64,000 bases of DNA from Trichomonas vaginalis G3 (GCF_026262505.1 NC_067206.1:25993896-26057895), one strand, 5' to 3'; shown: positions 50,506 through 59,049, numbered from the stretch's first letter. The notes: generated by a model from the sequence alone, not told the origin. Program-made: numbers and translations.

Positions 50506-50538
50506 GGGCTCTTTGAGCCCATCTTGGCGCTTTGCGCC
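50506..50538. repeat. GC-rich double hairpin D (absent from Maverick 1)
   Basis: GGGCTC-TTT-GAGCCC, linker ATCTT, then GGCGC-TTT-GCGCC. It is inserted between two convergent genes that overlap by four bases in Maverick 1. Confidence 0.8.
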
Positions 50539-50554
50539 GTCAGTCAAAAAAAAT

Positions 50555-50832
50555 TCAAGTTAGCAATTTGTAAATATCTGTCCAAAACTTCTTCAACAGT
50601 ATCGAACTCATCTTCATAATGCAAACCTAATCTTATTGACTTGGTGCAGTTTTCACTAACACAATATAGCGCTTTGCGCTCGGCGCCTTTGACGCCTTTT
50701 TCTGTTCTTGACTGGCATAACTAACTCATTTGTTTCATCAAACAGCAACAACCAAAGTTCATGACCTAATACATAACATTCATACTTTATATTTTTAGCT
50801 CTGAGTTCCTTGTAAGCTGTTTGCAATTTAAT
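50555..50832 (-). pseudogene. Small Maverick protein of unknown function, copy 2
   Basis: Counterpart of 26779-27048 (ELRAKNIKYECYVLGHELWL). It holds double hairpin F at 50668-50696. About one break. Confidence 0.5.
50668..50696. repeat. GC-rich double hairpin F, Maverick 2
   Basis: AGCGC-TTT-GCGCT followed by GGCG/CGCC pairing; complement of 26911-26939. Confidence 0.6.
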
Positions 50833-51565
50833 ATTTTCTAAAAAGTCAACTTCAACAGTCATTCGCACTGGTGCCTTCAGTTCTACAGGCTCGCCTTGAA
50901 AGTCAACAAGTCTGAATTGCATGTCTTTCAAATTATGAGGACTAATGCGAATCCATTTACCTAAATGAGTTGCTATGACAGGAACGTTTGGAATGAACAT
51001 TGAATTGACTGCATAACAGAAAGACTTATATTCTACTGAACCTTTACTATTAACTCCTGAAATGCCTGTGACATTAGCTATTTTAGACTCAATGTACAAA
51101 CAATTACCATAACATACGTATGGAACAGATTTCATCTCAATCGTTTTGTCAACACTTTTCAAAGGAAATGTCATATGGTATGCTCCCAGAAGCAATTGAA
51201 CTCTATGACTCATTCGTGTTATCTTAAACTCCTTCGCATAACTGAACTTCAAAACTCCTGCAATAAGTTTAACATTCATTAAGTTTTCTTCGTTATCCTT
51301 GTTTATTGTAGTATTTATGAGAGCATTTAACCACTCCAGCTAATGTTTCCATCTTATATTCTACATTATTGTGAAATCTTATTTCGTGCTTCTTTCCATC
51401 TATTTCAAACTCCATGAAATCTGTTTCATCTGTTATGACAAAAGTTGCGATAGTATTGAAGTCAACAACTCTGAAAGCAAGTGCTTCATTCTGTAGACCT
51501 AAGTTTGTTTGTAGCTTTACTATTCCGTATTCGTTTGGGTCTGTACTTTGCAAATAGAACAACAT
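50820..51565 (-). pseudogene. Penton-like virion protein, Maverick 2 copy
   Basis: Counterpart of 26044-26818, starting MLFYLQSTDPNEYG at 51565. The C-terminal half carries the GNCLYIESKIANVTGISG and LVDFQGEPVELKAP motifs. About one or two breaks. The start is 17 bases from the divergent collagen-like gene. Confidence 0.6.
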
Positions 51566-51582
51566 TTTATTCTCATTAAAAT
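51566..51582. promoter_or_regulatory. Very short divergent promoter region
   Basis: TTTATTCTCATTAAAAT, 17 bases between ATGs at 51565 (-) and 51583 (+). Contains TCATTA, an Inr-like pattern. Compare 28969-28984. Confidence 0.5.
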
Positions 51583-52830
51583 ATGACTATTGCTGCATAT
51601 GCGTATGAAACAAATGAAGCAAGAAGAGCACATGAACTAGTAAACGAAAACTCAACTTTAACCATTGAAGGCAATGATTTAGTCATTGACGATGGAAAAA
51701 CTAAAAAAGTCATTGATTTCGATACTTTTAACACTTATGACCCATTCATTACAATAAGTAAAGTTCCCATCATAAATGATGGAACGGTGCAATATATAAA
51801 TTCTACAGTAGATGCCTCATTAGTGAAAGTACTGAATGTTCTCATTGAATTGTTAAAGAGCTTTCGATTTGACGACAACATTAAATGCCTAAAGAATTTA
51901 GTCATGAATGAGAAACAAATTCTCGGCGTTGCTGGTAGCAGTAATGATGTACACCTTATGACATTAGAATATTATAACGAACATAAAGATGAACTGAAAG
52001 GAGAGAAGGGTGACACTGGACCACAAGGAATACAAGGAATACAAGGAATACAAGGAATACAAGGACCTCAAGGCGAAAACGGTTTGGATGGAAAGGATGG
52101 AAAGGATGGAAAAACTGCTAAATCATGGATATGGGACCTTATAAATACTGGTTTAACAGCTGCTTCATATGGAGTTCTTCAATACCAAATCGGAAAGATA
52201 TGGGCAGTACTTGGTGAAGAAGCTTTAGATGACGTTAAAAATGCTTTGAACTTCATTTCAAATGGTTCGGATACTATTAAAACTTTATCTGGTTGGATGC
52301 AAGAAACAAGGAGTCAAATAGATACTGTAAGACGTATAGCAAACAATGCACGTACGGGATTGGATACTTTACGAGAAGCACAAAATACACTAAAGGAAGC
52401 AAATGATATTCTTGGCTCAGTATCAGACATGCATGAAGATTGGCTTAAAGGTATTGACAAATCTTTAAAAAATCACAGTCAGTCTATTGCTGACTACAAG
52501 AAAAGTATAGATTTTTTACATAGTGCTATGGACGTACATGATGGAAGCATAAGGAACTTACTTAATGCTAACAATAACTTACCAGGAACTATTAAAGCAT
52601 TTATAAAGTCCTTTGTAAAACCCGGTGCTCTAACATTTAGGTCTTTGAGAGCAAGAGCATTGAAGTCAAGAGATGCAGAAACTCCAACAGAACCTACAGA
52701 AGGAACTGAAACAACAGAAACTCCAAAGAACCACCAAAACCAACAGCTAATGAAATATTGTTCGAATATTTTCCAAGGTACTCTGTTCTCATTGCATACA
52801 TTCAAGAAATACTTAAGAAAGCAGACTTGA
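51583..52830 (+). CDS. Collagen-like, coiled-coil fibre protein
   Basis: 415-residue ORF: a globular N-terminus (about 1-140), a collagen-type run of Gly-X-Y triplets at about 143-178 (GPQGIQGIQGIQGIQGPQG, then GLDGKDGKDG), a hydrophobic helix (WIWDLINTGLTAASYGVLQ) and a long coiled coil (about 215-340). Collagen runs plus coils are typical of trimeric fibre shafts in viruses and phages. It is followed on the same strand by the tail-collar protein. The element is a fossil; this part is mostly open, with about one break near its end. Confidence 0.65.
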   Translation: MTIAAYAYETNEARRAHELVNENSTLTIEGNDLVIDDGKTKKVIDFDTFNTYDPFITISKVPIINDGTVQYINSTVDASLVKVLNVLIELLKSFRFDDNIKCLKNLVMNEKQILGVAGSSNDVHLMTLEYYNEHKDELKGEKGDTGPQGIQGIQGIQGIQGPQGENGLDGKDGKDGKTAKSWIWDLINTGLTAASYGVLQYQIGKIWAVLGEEALDDVKNALNFISNGSDTIKTLSGWMQETRSQIDTVRRIANNARTGLDTLREAQNTLKEANDILGSVSDMHEDWLKGIDKSLKNHSQSIADYKKSIDFLHSAMDVHDGSIRNLLNANNNLPGTIKAFIKSFVKPGALTFRSLRARALKSRDAETPTEPTEGTETTETPKNHQNQQLMKYCSNIFQGTLFSLHTFKKYLRKQT

Positions 52831-53047
52831 CTTTAGGAGATGATGAAAGTTCTGTATATCTTTCGTTCCAGTTTCAAATAGCAGAACTTTTGAGACAGAT
52901 ATGCTTAATGTATGACAACATCTCTGATTTCACAAGATATGATGACGACCATGACCCGAACATGGTGAAGAAGAAGTTTTACAAACATCCATTAAGACAG
53001 GAAAGGTTTTAACACAAAGTCTCATTATTGACACCAAAGATGGCGAA

Positions 53048-54475
53048 GTGGACGTTCTTCAAGAGCTGAAGAAAAATACTTCTTCGGGAGGTGGTGGTAG
53101 GCATGAACTTGAAATAAATGAGATAGAAGAGAAATTAGCCGAAAAAGCAGATAAAAACCACGTTCATTATATAACTTCAGACGAACAGATTATAACGGCA
53201 TACCATGGATATTTAACACGAAGTGATGAAGCGAAGACGGAAGACCCCAATGAAAGAAGATATAAATACATTCGTGCTAAAGGTTATGACATAAGCTGTA
53301 CTGTACAGTATGACACGGGTAAAGCACCAGAAGCATTTAGTTATAACGATGAAATTTATGCCTCTACTTTCTCTGTTAAAGGTGTATTAGTTGAACCAAG
53401 ATTTACTTTGAGAGTTAAGTCAAAAATAACGTTTGAAGATGCTATTAAAAGTAAAGCTGACAAAGTTGAACTTGAAGCAATGAACAAAGTTTTGAAATCT
53501 CATAAACACAACATCTCCGATATAAATGAACTTCAAGCTACATTAGACAGTAAAGCTGACAAGAACCATACACATAAATCCTTCACTACTGTTAGAGCAG
53601 ACGACATAATATTGAACTATACCCTTGGTTCAAGTGCACCTTTAGAGAATCCAAGTACAAGCGTAAAAGATACACTAAACTCCTTAAATAGTAAATGTAT
53701 GAACATTGAAGGTCATGCCAGAAACTTTGAAACCCATGAACTACCAGCAATGTTAGACAGTAAAGCTGACAAGAACCATACACATGATTTCTTCACAACT
53801 GTTGGTATAGAAAGTATTGAAGGAACGGTTGAAGAAACTGGTGGGGATGCATTATATTGTAAACCTCCTAACTTTCCACAAGGTTTAACATCGGATGACG
53901 ACATAACGACGATGAAATACATTAGATGTAGAAATGTTTATGTCATGAAGGATGAATATAATATTAAATTCACTGCTCAAGATTTATATGACAAGAAGGC
54001 TGACAAAACAGAGCTTCAAACATTAAAGACTGAAATACTTCAAACATTATATCCTATAGGTTCTATTTATACGTCAATGAACTCAACAAATTCAGAAACA
54101 GTTTTAGGTTTTGGTACGTGGGAGCAGATTGTAGATAAATTCTTATACTGTGCGAACTCTTCAAAGCAAACAGGTGGTTCGAAGAAAATTAAAGAAGCAA
54201 ACCTTCCACCGCACACTCATACAGGAACTACAAACACAACAGGTAGTCATTCACATTCAATAACAAAAAGAGGTTATACAAATCTTGCAGCAGGTTCGGA
54301 TAGACAGGGAATGCATAGATATGATATTTCAAGTGACCCAGTAGATTCAAGCACAGGTATTTTCTGTGGAACCACAGGAAATCATTCACACACTTTCACA
54401 ACAAATCCAACAGGCTCGGGTGAAGATTATATGCCACCATTTGTGACTATATTCGCATGGTACCGCGTTCAATGA
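53048..54475 (+). CDS. Phage-type tail-fibre/tail-collar protein
   Basis: 475-residue ORF. It has several phage-fibre repeats of the type SKADKNHTH (about residues 34-39, 170-175 and 243-249), and a C-terminal collar-like domain beginning LYPIGSIYTSMNSTNSETVL and FGTWEQI. A His-rich region follows (LPPHTHTG, GSHSHSITK, GNHSHTFTT), ending GEDYMPPFVTIFAWYRV. This ending is the hallmark of phage short tail fibres and receptor-binding tips, where H-X-H motifs bind metal along a trimer axis. Its presence in a eukaryotic Maverick suggests a receptor-binding spike. Looks nearly whole. Confidence 0.75.
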   Translation: MDVLQELKKNTSSGGGGRHELEINEIEEKLAEKADKNHVHYITSDEQIITAYHGYLTRSDEAKTEDPNERRYKYIRAKGYDISCTVQYDTGKAPEAFSYNDEIYASTFSVKGVLVEPRFTLRVKSKITFEDAIKSKADKVELEAMNKVLKSHKHNISDINELQATLDSKADKNHTHKSFTTVRADDIILNYTLGSSAPLENPSTSVKDTLNSLNSKCMNIEGHARNFETHELPAMLDSKADKNHTHDFFTTVGIESIEGTVEETGGDALYCKPPNFPQGLTSDDDITTMKYIRCRNVYVMKDEYNIKFTAQDLYDKKADKTELQTLKTEILQTLYPIGSIYTSMNSTNSETVLGFGTWEQIVDKFLYCANSSKQTGGSKKIKEANLPPHTHTGTTNTTGSHSHSITKRGYTNLAAGSDRQGMHRYDISSDPVDSSTGIFCGTTGNHSHTFTTNPTGSGEDYMPPFVTIFAWYRVQ

Positions 54476-54500
54476 ACGCGCTTGAGCCTGCTTTGCGGAC
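54464..54500. repeat. GC-rich double hairpin G
   Basis: CGCGTTCA-A-TGAACGCG, then GCCTGC-TTT-GCGGAC (one mismatch, one wobble). It overlaps the last codons of the fibre gene. Maverick 1 is diverged here and shows no clear counterpart. Confidence 0.55.
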
Positions 54501-54535
54501 TTACCGTCTTGAATAAAATCTTTAACTTTACATAA

Positions 54536-55621
54536 ATGAGCTTGAAAGAAGTATTCGAACAACATCCATGGAGGTCATTTAAGAAATTCAATGAAGCTGC
54601 AAAGAGTTGGGGATTTACTAACAGAGCTGAAGTGAAAAGGTTCTTTGACAAAAATGTTGTACATCAAACAAAAATAAACCCTTACGACTACTTTTTACCA
54701 ATTTACTCCAACACTCCTGACGCATACCAATTTGACACTCTCATTCAAAGCAGAAAAGGAGGACATAAACCATTCCTCATCTTCATAAATGTTAACACTC
54801 GTAAAGCATATGCATATCCAATGAAAAATAAAGGAACTCGTGAAGTGTTAAGAGTTTTACAAAAGTTTGTAGCAGAACATAGCCCAAGTACTTTAACATC
54901 AGACCAAGACAGTGCATACCTCAGCAACGAAATCACAGATTTTCTCATTAAGCATAACATAACTCACTACACTACTGAAGACCATAACCATAACATACTC
55001 GGCATCATTAACCGCTTCATAAGGACTCTCAGAGATTTAAACCAAGAGCGAGACTTTACCGAAGAAACAATGAAACATTTTCTCGAAGTATATAATTCCT
55101 CAACACATTCTACAACAGGACATACACCAAATTCAATGACACAACAACAAGAAGAAAAGTATATACAAAAGAAACTAAGTCAAACACAAAATATCAGAAA
55201 TTCAACACAATTTACCCTCATTCCTGGTACAAAAGTTCGTGTAGTTCTTGACGACAAACCGTTGACAAAGAAACGTTTAAGGTTAAGTAGAAACTATTAT
55301 ATCGTAGACTCTACACAAGGTAATGGATATCTTATAAAAGCTGCTGACGACTCCATAGCATTTTACCCTCGACATAAGTTAGTTGAAAGTAGTAATGGCA
55401 AACTTGCTGAAACCATTGACGAAGCAAAGCGAGGAGTGGTTATTGAAATACTTGGCTACAACATAAACGATGACACTTATAAAGTAAGATATGAAGGAGG
55501 CGTTGAAGATGTTATACCATCTAAGAACTTGAGAGAGTCAAAGCCGACACATCTGGGACCATTAGAGCGGGAGTACTGGAAAGACAAAAATATGCCAGAA
55601 AGAATAAGAAAATTCTTCTAA
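54536..55621 (+). CDS. Maverick integrase (rve family)
   Basis: 361 residues, MSLKEVFEQHPWRSFKKFNE. An N-terminal helical DNA-binding part (1-60) is followed by the retroviral-type integrase core (about 65-200, with FDTLIQSRKGGHKPFLIFI, LTSDQDSAYLS and GIINRFIRTLRDLN). After it comes a C-terminal beta-barrel/chromodomain-like segment (about 300-340, VIEILGYNINDDTYKVRYEG). It inserts the element with 6-bp target duplication. It looks whole in length; catalytic competence is not assessed. Confidence 0.9.
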   Translation: MSLKEVFEQHPWRSFKKFNEAAKSWGFTNRAEVKRFFDKNVVHQTKINPYDYFLPIYSNTPDAYQFDTLIQSRKGGHKPFLIFINVNTRKAYAYPMKNKGTREVLRVLQKFVAEHSPSTLTSDQDSAYLSNEITDFLIKHNITHYTTEDHNHNILGIINRFIRTLRDLNQERDFTEETMKHFLEVYNSSTHSTTGHTPNSMTQQQEEKYIQKKLSQTQNIRNSTQFTLIPGTKVRVVLDDKPLTKKRLRLSRNYYIVDSTQGNGYLIKAADDSIAFYPRHKLVESSNGKLAETIDEAKRGVVIEILGYNINDDTYKVRYEGGVEDVIPSKNLRESKPTHLGPLEREYWKDKNMPERIRKFF

Positions 55622-55654
55622 ACTTTTTCATTAGATATAAATCAGACAAAAATA

Positions 55655-55680
55655 AGCCGCTAGCGGCAAGGGCGAAGCCC
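55655..55680. repeat. GC-rich double hairpin C (absent from Maverick 1)
   Basis: GCCGC-TA-GCGGC, then AA, then GGGC-GAA-GCCC. Same design as A and B, but the second stem has G-C in place of A-T at one pair, a paired change. The matching Maverick 1 sequence (about 21530) has none. Confidence 0.75.
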
Positions 55681-55686
55681 ATGTTT

Positions 55687-55740
55687 AGGGTAGATGGTTA
55701 GATCTAACCTCATTTCTACCCTCTTTTCTACCCTCTTGAA
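55687..55740 (+). repeat. Inverted half-site plus 12-bp unit element (M2)
   Basis: GGGTAGA and GGTTAGATCTAACC, then 12-bp units TCTAMCCTCWTT three times, ending TTGAA. It lies between the integrase and KilA-N genes, directly after double hairpin C. Confidence 0.65.
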
Positions 55741-55762
55741 AAATCATGAATTTCCTTAAGAT

Positions 55763-55827
55763 AGAAAAAATAAAGTTAGTTTTATTTTTATTTATTTTTT
55801 ATTTTGTATGTAAGAACAGAAATGTCA
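55763..55827 (+). promoter_or_regulatory. Promoter-like direct repeat, left copy
   Basis: AGAAAAAATAAAGTTAG, then a T-rich block and TATTTTGTATGTAAG, reaching the ATG of the KilA-N gene. It is nearly identical to 57405-57469 before the MSV199-type gene. Confidence 0.7.
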
Positions 55828-56487
55828 GTCGAAGCAAAAACATTCACTAACAAATCTAATGGTGAAACATTCACAAAAGGCACTTATAACGGTATTGAAG
55901 TCTTACGTAGAGACAAGGATGATTACATTAATGCAACAAAGATGGCAAGAGAAGCGGGAAAGTTAAACCATTTAAACAGATTTCTCAATAGTGCTAAAAT
56001 GCATGAAATTCTTGAGTTTTGGTTGAAAGAATACGGTGGAGCCAAAAGTGGCTCGACCTCAAAACAAGCATTTTATGAGCTTACTAAGGGTGTTATAAAT
56101 GAATTCAAAGGTATTTACATACATCCTGACCTCGTTCATTTTGTTGCTGAATGGTGCTCTGTAAAGTATGCATTTTATGTCAAAGATATTATGGATTCCA
56201 TAGACAAGAAAGTTCATGAGAAGTTAGATGAAGAAGAACTCGAAGATACAGTAGAGAATGCTAAACCTTTGTTCGAACAAGAAGTTAGAAAAATGCGCGA
56301 AAAACAATTAGAACATGAACGTGAGATATGTTATGGTTATAGAGATTCTTCATACGAACTAGACCAATGGGAACAAGAAGATTTAAAGAGAGAATTTAGA
56401 GAATATGAACTCGCTAAGATAGCATTAGAAGCTGCAGAAAAGAAGTTAAAAGTTTGGGGTCGTTTTGTACATAAATATTGTGAGTAA
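55822..56487 (+). CDS. KilA-N domain protein with coiled coil
   Basis: About 221 residues from the ATG at 55822 (MSVEAKTFTNKSN); an in-frame upstream ATG at 55804 lies inside the promoter-like repeat and is less likely. The KilA-N core at about 25-125 shows DDYINATKMAREAGKLNHLN, then IYIHPDLVHFVAEWCSVKYA. A charged coiled coil follows and the protein ends VWGRFVHKYCE. KilA-N proteins are DNA-binding regulators common in phages and large DNA viruses. The gene is absent from Maverick 1. Looks whole. Confidence 0.85.
   Translation: MSVEAKTFTNKSNGETFTKGTYNGIEVLRRDKDDYINATKMAREAGKLNHLNRFLNSAKMHEILEFWLKEYGGAKSGSTSKQAFYELTKGVINEFKGIYIHPDLVHFVAEWCSVKYAFYVKDIMDSIDKKVHEKLDEEELEDTVENAKPLFEQEVRKMREKQLEHEREICYGYRDSSYELDQWEQEDLKREFREYELAKIALEAAEKKLKVWGRFVHKYCE
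56039..56054. repeat. Short GC-rich hairpin inside KilA-N gene
   Basis: GAGCCA-AAAG-TGGCTC, perfect 6-bp stem, in frame. Possibly a single-hairpin relative of the double-hairpin family. Confidence 0.4.
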
Positions 56488-56737
56488 ATGAACCATTTAT
56501 TTTTGTCATAAACGACCAAAAAAATAATGTTTATGTTAATGTTTTTAGGTTATTCAATAATTAATTATTTTTGAAGAACTGAAGGGGTCACTCGGTTAAT
56601 TAACATCTCTGAAAAATAATGCTGAAAATGAAATATATTTTTGGTCAAAGCTTCCACGAGAGAAAAGATTCCCCATTCGCTAAGGATTCCAAAAATGAAA
56701 AAATCATTGATTTCGGCTGAGAAAAAACGGCAAAAAC

Positions 56738-56807
56738 CCTTCTTCCACGGGAACAAAGAAATAAAGAAGAAATAAAGTAAATTTTTATTTATTCCCGTGG
56801 AAGATAG
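56738..56807. repeat. Perfect 12-bp inverted repeat
   Basis: CTTCCACGGGAA and TTCCCGTGGAAG face each other across about 46 AT-rich bases. No other copy is seen in the window. Confidence 0.7.
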
Positions 56808-56876
56808 AGCACTTTTATGACACTTTTTATTCACGACAAACAAGACAAACAAAGAAAATAAGAAAATACGGCGCTG

Positions 56877-56945
56877 TCGCGGTTCGAACCACAGACCCTG
56901 ACCCTCCATAACACCACCCTAGACCACTGTGCTACGTAGCCTGTC
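56877..56945 (-). ncRNA. tRNA-like sequence with A and B boxes
   Basis: On the minus strand: GGCTACGTAGCACAGTGG with a good A-box (TAGCACAGTGG), then about 45 bases on GGTTCGAACC, a perfect B-box, then GACAGCGCC and a T-rich tract (ATTTTC). The acceptor and T stems pair poorly and no convincing anticodon loop can be drawn, so it is a decayed tRNA or a tRNA-derived promoter (SINE-like head) rather than a working tRNA. Confidence 0.45.
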
Positions 56946-56982
56946 GACATAAGATTTTATAAATTGCATATTTGACGTAAAT

Positions 56983-57357
56983 TTATTTCCATCTAGCTTC
57001 CCACCGCATAAGATATTCATACGTGTTTGTAAGACATTCATTAAACTTCTTTTCTATTGCATCTAATCTTGCGTTATTTTTTTCAATAACTTGTCTGTAT
57101 TCTTCATCATCTCCAGCAGTGTTTGGGTCTTCACGTTTAAAATATTCATTGTTAACCAATTTTTTATCTACAAATTTTATTAGTGTTTGATTCACTTCGT
57201 TATGATAACGGTCATATTCTTTCAATACGTAAGTGAAGACAAAATGCGTCGTACCTTCAATCTTAAAGCTTAAAGAACTTTCAACACAGTTTTGAGGGTC
57301 TGTCAGTGCGTCAATGAGATAGTATTCGAAGTCAGTCAATAATCTTTTTAAAGTCAT
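56983..57357 (-). CDS. Small helical protein of Maverick 2 cargo (unknown)
   Basis: 124 residues, MTLKRLLTDFEYYLIDALTD, mostly helical, ending YEYLMRWEARWK. It is transcribed away from the MSV199-type gene. Absent from Maverick 1. No family recognised. Looks whole. Confidence 0.5.
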   Translation of the reverse strand: MTLKRLLTDFEYYLIDALTDPQNCVESSLSFKIEGTTHFVFTYVLKEYDRYHNEVNQTLIKFVDKKLVNNEYFKREDPNTAGDDEEYRQVIEKNNARLDAIEKKFNECLTNTYEYLMRWEARWK

Positions 57358-57404
57358 TTCATACAGGATAAAATTTAATGTTGTGAAGAAATAGTGTTTA
57401 TCTC

Positions 57405-57469
57405 AGAAAAAATAAAGTTAGATTTTTTTTATTTATTTTTTTATTTTGTATGTAAAGACAGTAATGTCA
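57405..57469 (+). promoter_or_regulatory. Promoter-like direct repeat, right copy
   Basis: Same block as 55763-55827, ending at the ATG at 57464. The two copies bound the cargo that is missing from Maverick 1, which has one similar block at about 21390-21450. Confidence 0.7.
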
Positions 57470-58290
57470 ACATCAGAGAACACAACAACTGCTATCGTTC
57501 ATGAAGCCATTAATGAAGAATACGAGTACATACAGTATAACAAACAGTTACGTCTCATTCGTTCGGTCAAAGATGACATGTATCAAATGCAAAGTATAAT
57601 GAACGCTCTTCTTTCTACAAAGCAAGCATATCATTGGTTTGAAAACCAACAGGCAAAAGAACTTTTAGAAGAATTTCCTCATATGATTGCTTCCCTCGGA
57701 AAACCGAGGGAAGAGATTCCGTACGAAAATCGCAAGAATTTGGCACCTGGTTTGAAAGTTATTATGTTCATAGACTTTTAGTAAATGCTGTAGCAATGTG
57801 GGCTTCACCTCGTTATGCTTGTTATATTTTCATGATGTTAGATGAACTATATAAAGCAGAACGTGGAGAGATGGAAAAGAAACTTCAAGCAAAAGATGAA
57901 GTCATTGAATCCAAAGACAAAAGCATACAGAAAAGAATACCACGTTCGGTACCAAAAGGAAAGGAAAAGAGTTATAAGTATATGATATATACTGAAGAGT
58001 TGGAGAAAGAAGAAGATAGAGATATGGTTATGTTGCATTTAGTCAGAAGAAACAACAAAAGCTTTTATGACCTTGCTAAGATATATAAATCTGACAGAAA
58101 CTGGTTCTATCGTGAAAACTTACCGATTTCAATGACACCGAATGAGCAAATAAAGGAAATTGTCAAAAATACTCTTCCTCAAACACACTATGACATCAAA
58201 GGTTGCACAATACTTACATTCAAAGAAGACTTAACATTACTGAAGGAAAAAATAACAGAATATTTCGACAACTTCAAAGAGGAAGAATAA
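57464..58290 (+). pseudogene. MSV199/DUF3627-type protein
   Basis: Starts MSTSENTTTAIVHEAINEEY at 57464. The piece WASPRYACYIFMMLDELYKA and the C-terminal domain DMVMLHLVRRNNKSFYDLAK, then SDRNWFYRENLPISMTPNEQ resemble the MSV199 and DUF3627 domains of insect poxviruses and iridoviruses, which are probable DNA-binding regulators. A GC-rich hairpin (57691-57712) lies inside. About one break. Counterpart: 20545-21384. Confidence 0.65.
57691..57712. repeat. GC-rich hairpin H
   Basis: TTCCCTCGG-AAAA-CCGAGGGAA, a perfect 9-bp stem, inside coding sequence. Maverick 1 is diverged at this place. Confidence 0.6.
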
Positions 58291-58353
58291 AAAAATCTAA
58301 AGCTAATTTTATTTTTTTATAAAATTTATCTCATATGAAAGAACATGAATTTA

Positions 58354-58560
58354 GAATATTCGGAACTCATGACAGAAGAAGAGAACGAACAACATGTAAA
58401 AGATTATGCAAAATTTCTGAAGACATACAAGCATTTAAACAATATCTAAATGCTTCTAAAGATTATGCAAAAATTTCTGAAGGTATATAAAGCTTATGAA
58501 AAAGCGTATGAAAAGTTTATACATTGGGGAATTGTTGTAAAATATCGATATGAAGACTAA
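58354..58560 (+). pseudogene. Small gene of Maverick 2 with internal duplication
   Basis: Short helical coding sequence starting MNLEYSELMTEEENEQH. A segment (GATTATGCAAAA, then TTTCTGAAG) occurs twice. The end, with WG and VVKYRYED, is reminiscent of the KilA-N protein ending. It looks broken. Confidence 0.4.
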
Positions 58561-58564
58561 CCAA

Positions 58565-59049
58565 AAATATATTTTTGCTTAAATGACGTCAGGTCAATTT
58601 CTTCAACCATTTCACTTCCTTCGTCAATGTCAATAGAAGCTTCTTCAACCTTTGGTAAGAACTTTTGTATAACATCTTTGTTCTTATTGTCTTCAGAGAT
58701 GAAGGATAATATTTCACATTTGTTTCACCCTCTTATATTCTTTCTGTTCGGAAAGATTCATAGCAATACTGAAGAAGTCAATGTTGGAGTTCTTTATAAT
58801 AGTATAATGAGTATCTTTGACATTCACGAAGAAACCCTTTTGTTTCAAAACTACTGCTAACTCTTGTGAAGTATAACGTTTGCGGTCAATGACAATAGCT
58901 AATGGTCTGACATACTGACCAAACTTAGATTCTTTCACAAACTTCTTGTTAAAGATAACATTGACGTTTGAAGCATTATTGAACTCATTCTTGATGACAG
59001 TAGCGAGAGCATTGTATGAAAAGAACTTGCAATCTTGCATGTGTTTCAT
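58565..59049 (-). pseudogene. Unknown Maverick gene, copy 2
   Basis: Counterpart of 19994-20475, starting MKHMQDCKFFSYNALATVI at 59049. Mixed alpha/beta, with RPLAIVIDRKRYTSQELAVV. About one break. Not recognised. Confidence 0.55.

Larger units (their letters stand above)
56488..56982. other. Non-coding block inside the cargo of Maverick 2
   Basis: About 495 bases between convergent genes. It holds a perfect 12-bp inverted repeat (56738-56749 and 56796-56807) and a tRNA-like sequence (56877-56945, minus strand). No ORF here has coding character. Confidence 0.6.

Noticed and set aside
56877-56945. A functional tRNA gene
   Set aside because: A and B boxes are present but acceptor, anticodon and T stems do not pair well and no anticodon is convincing.
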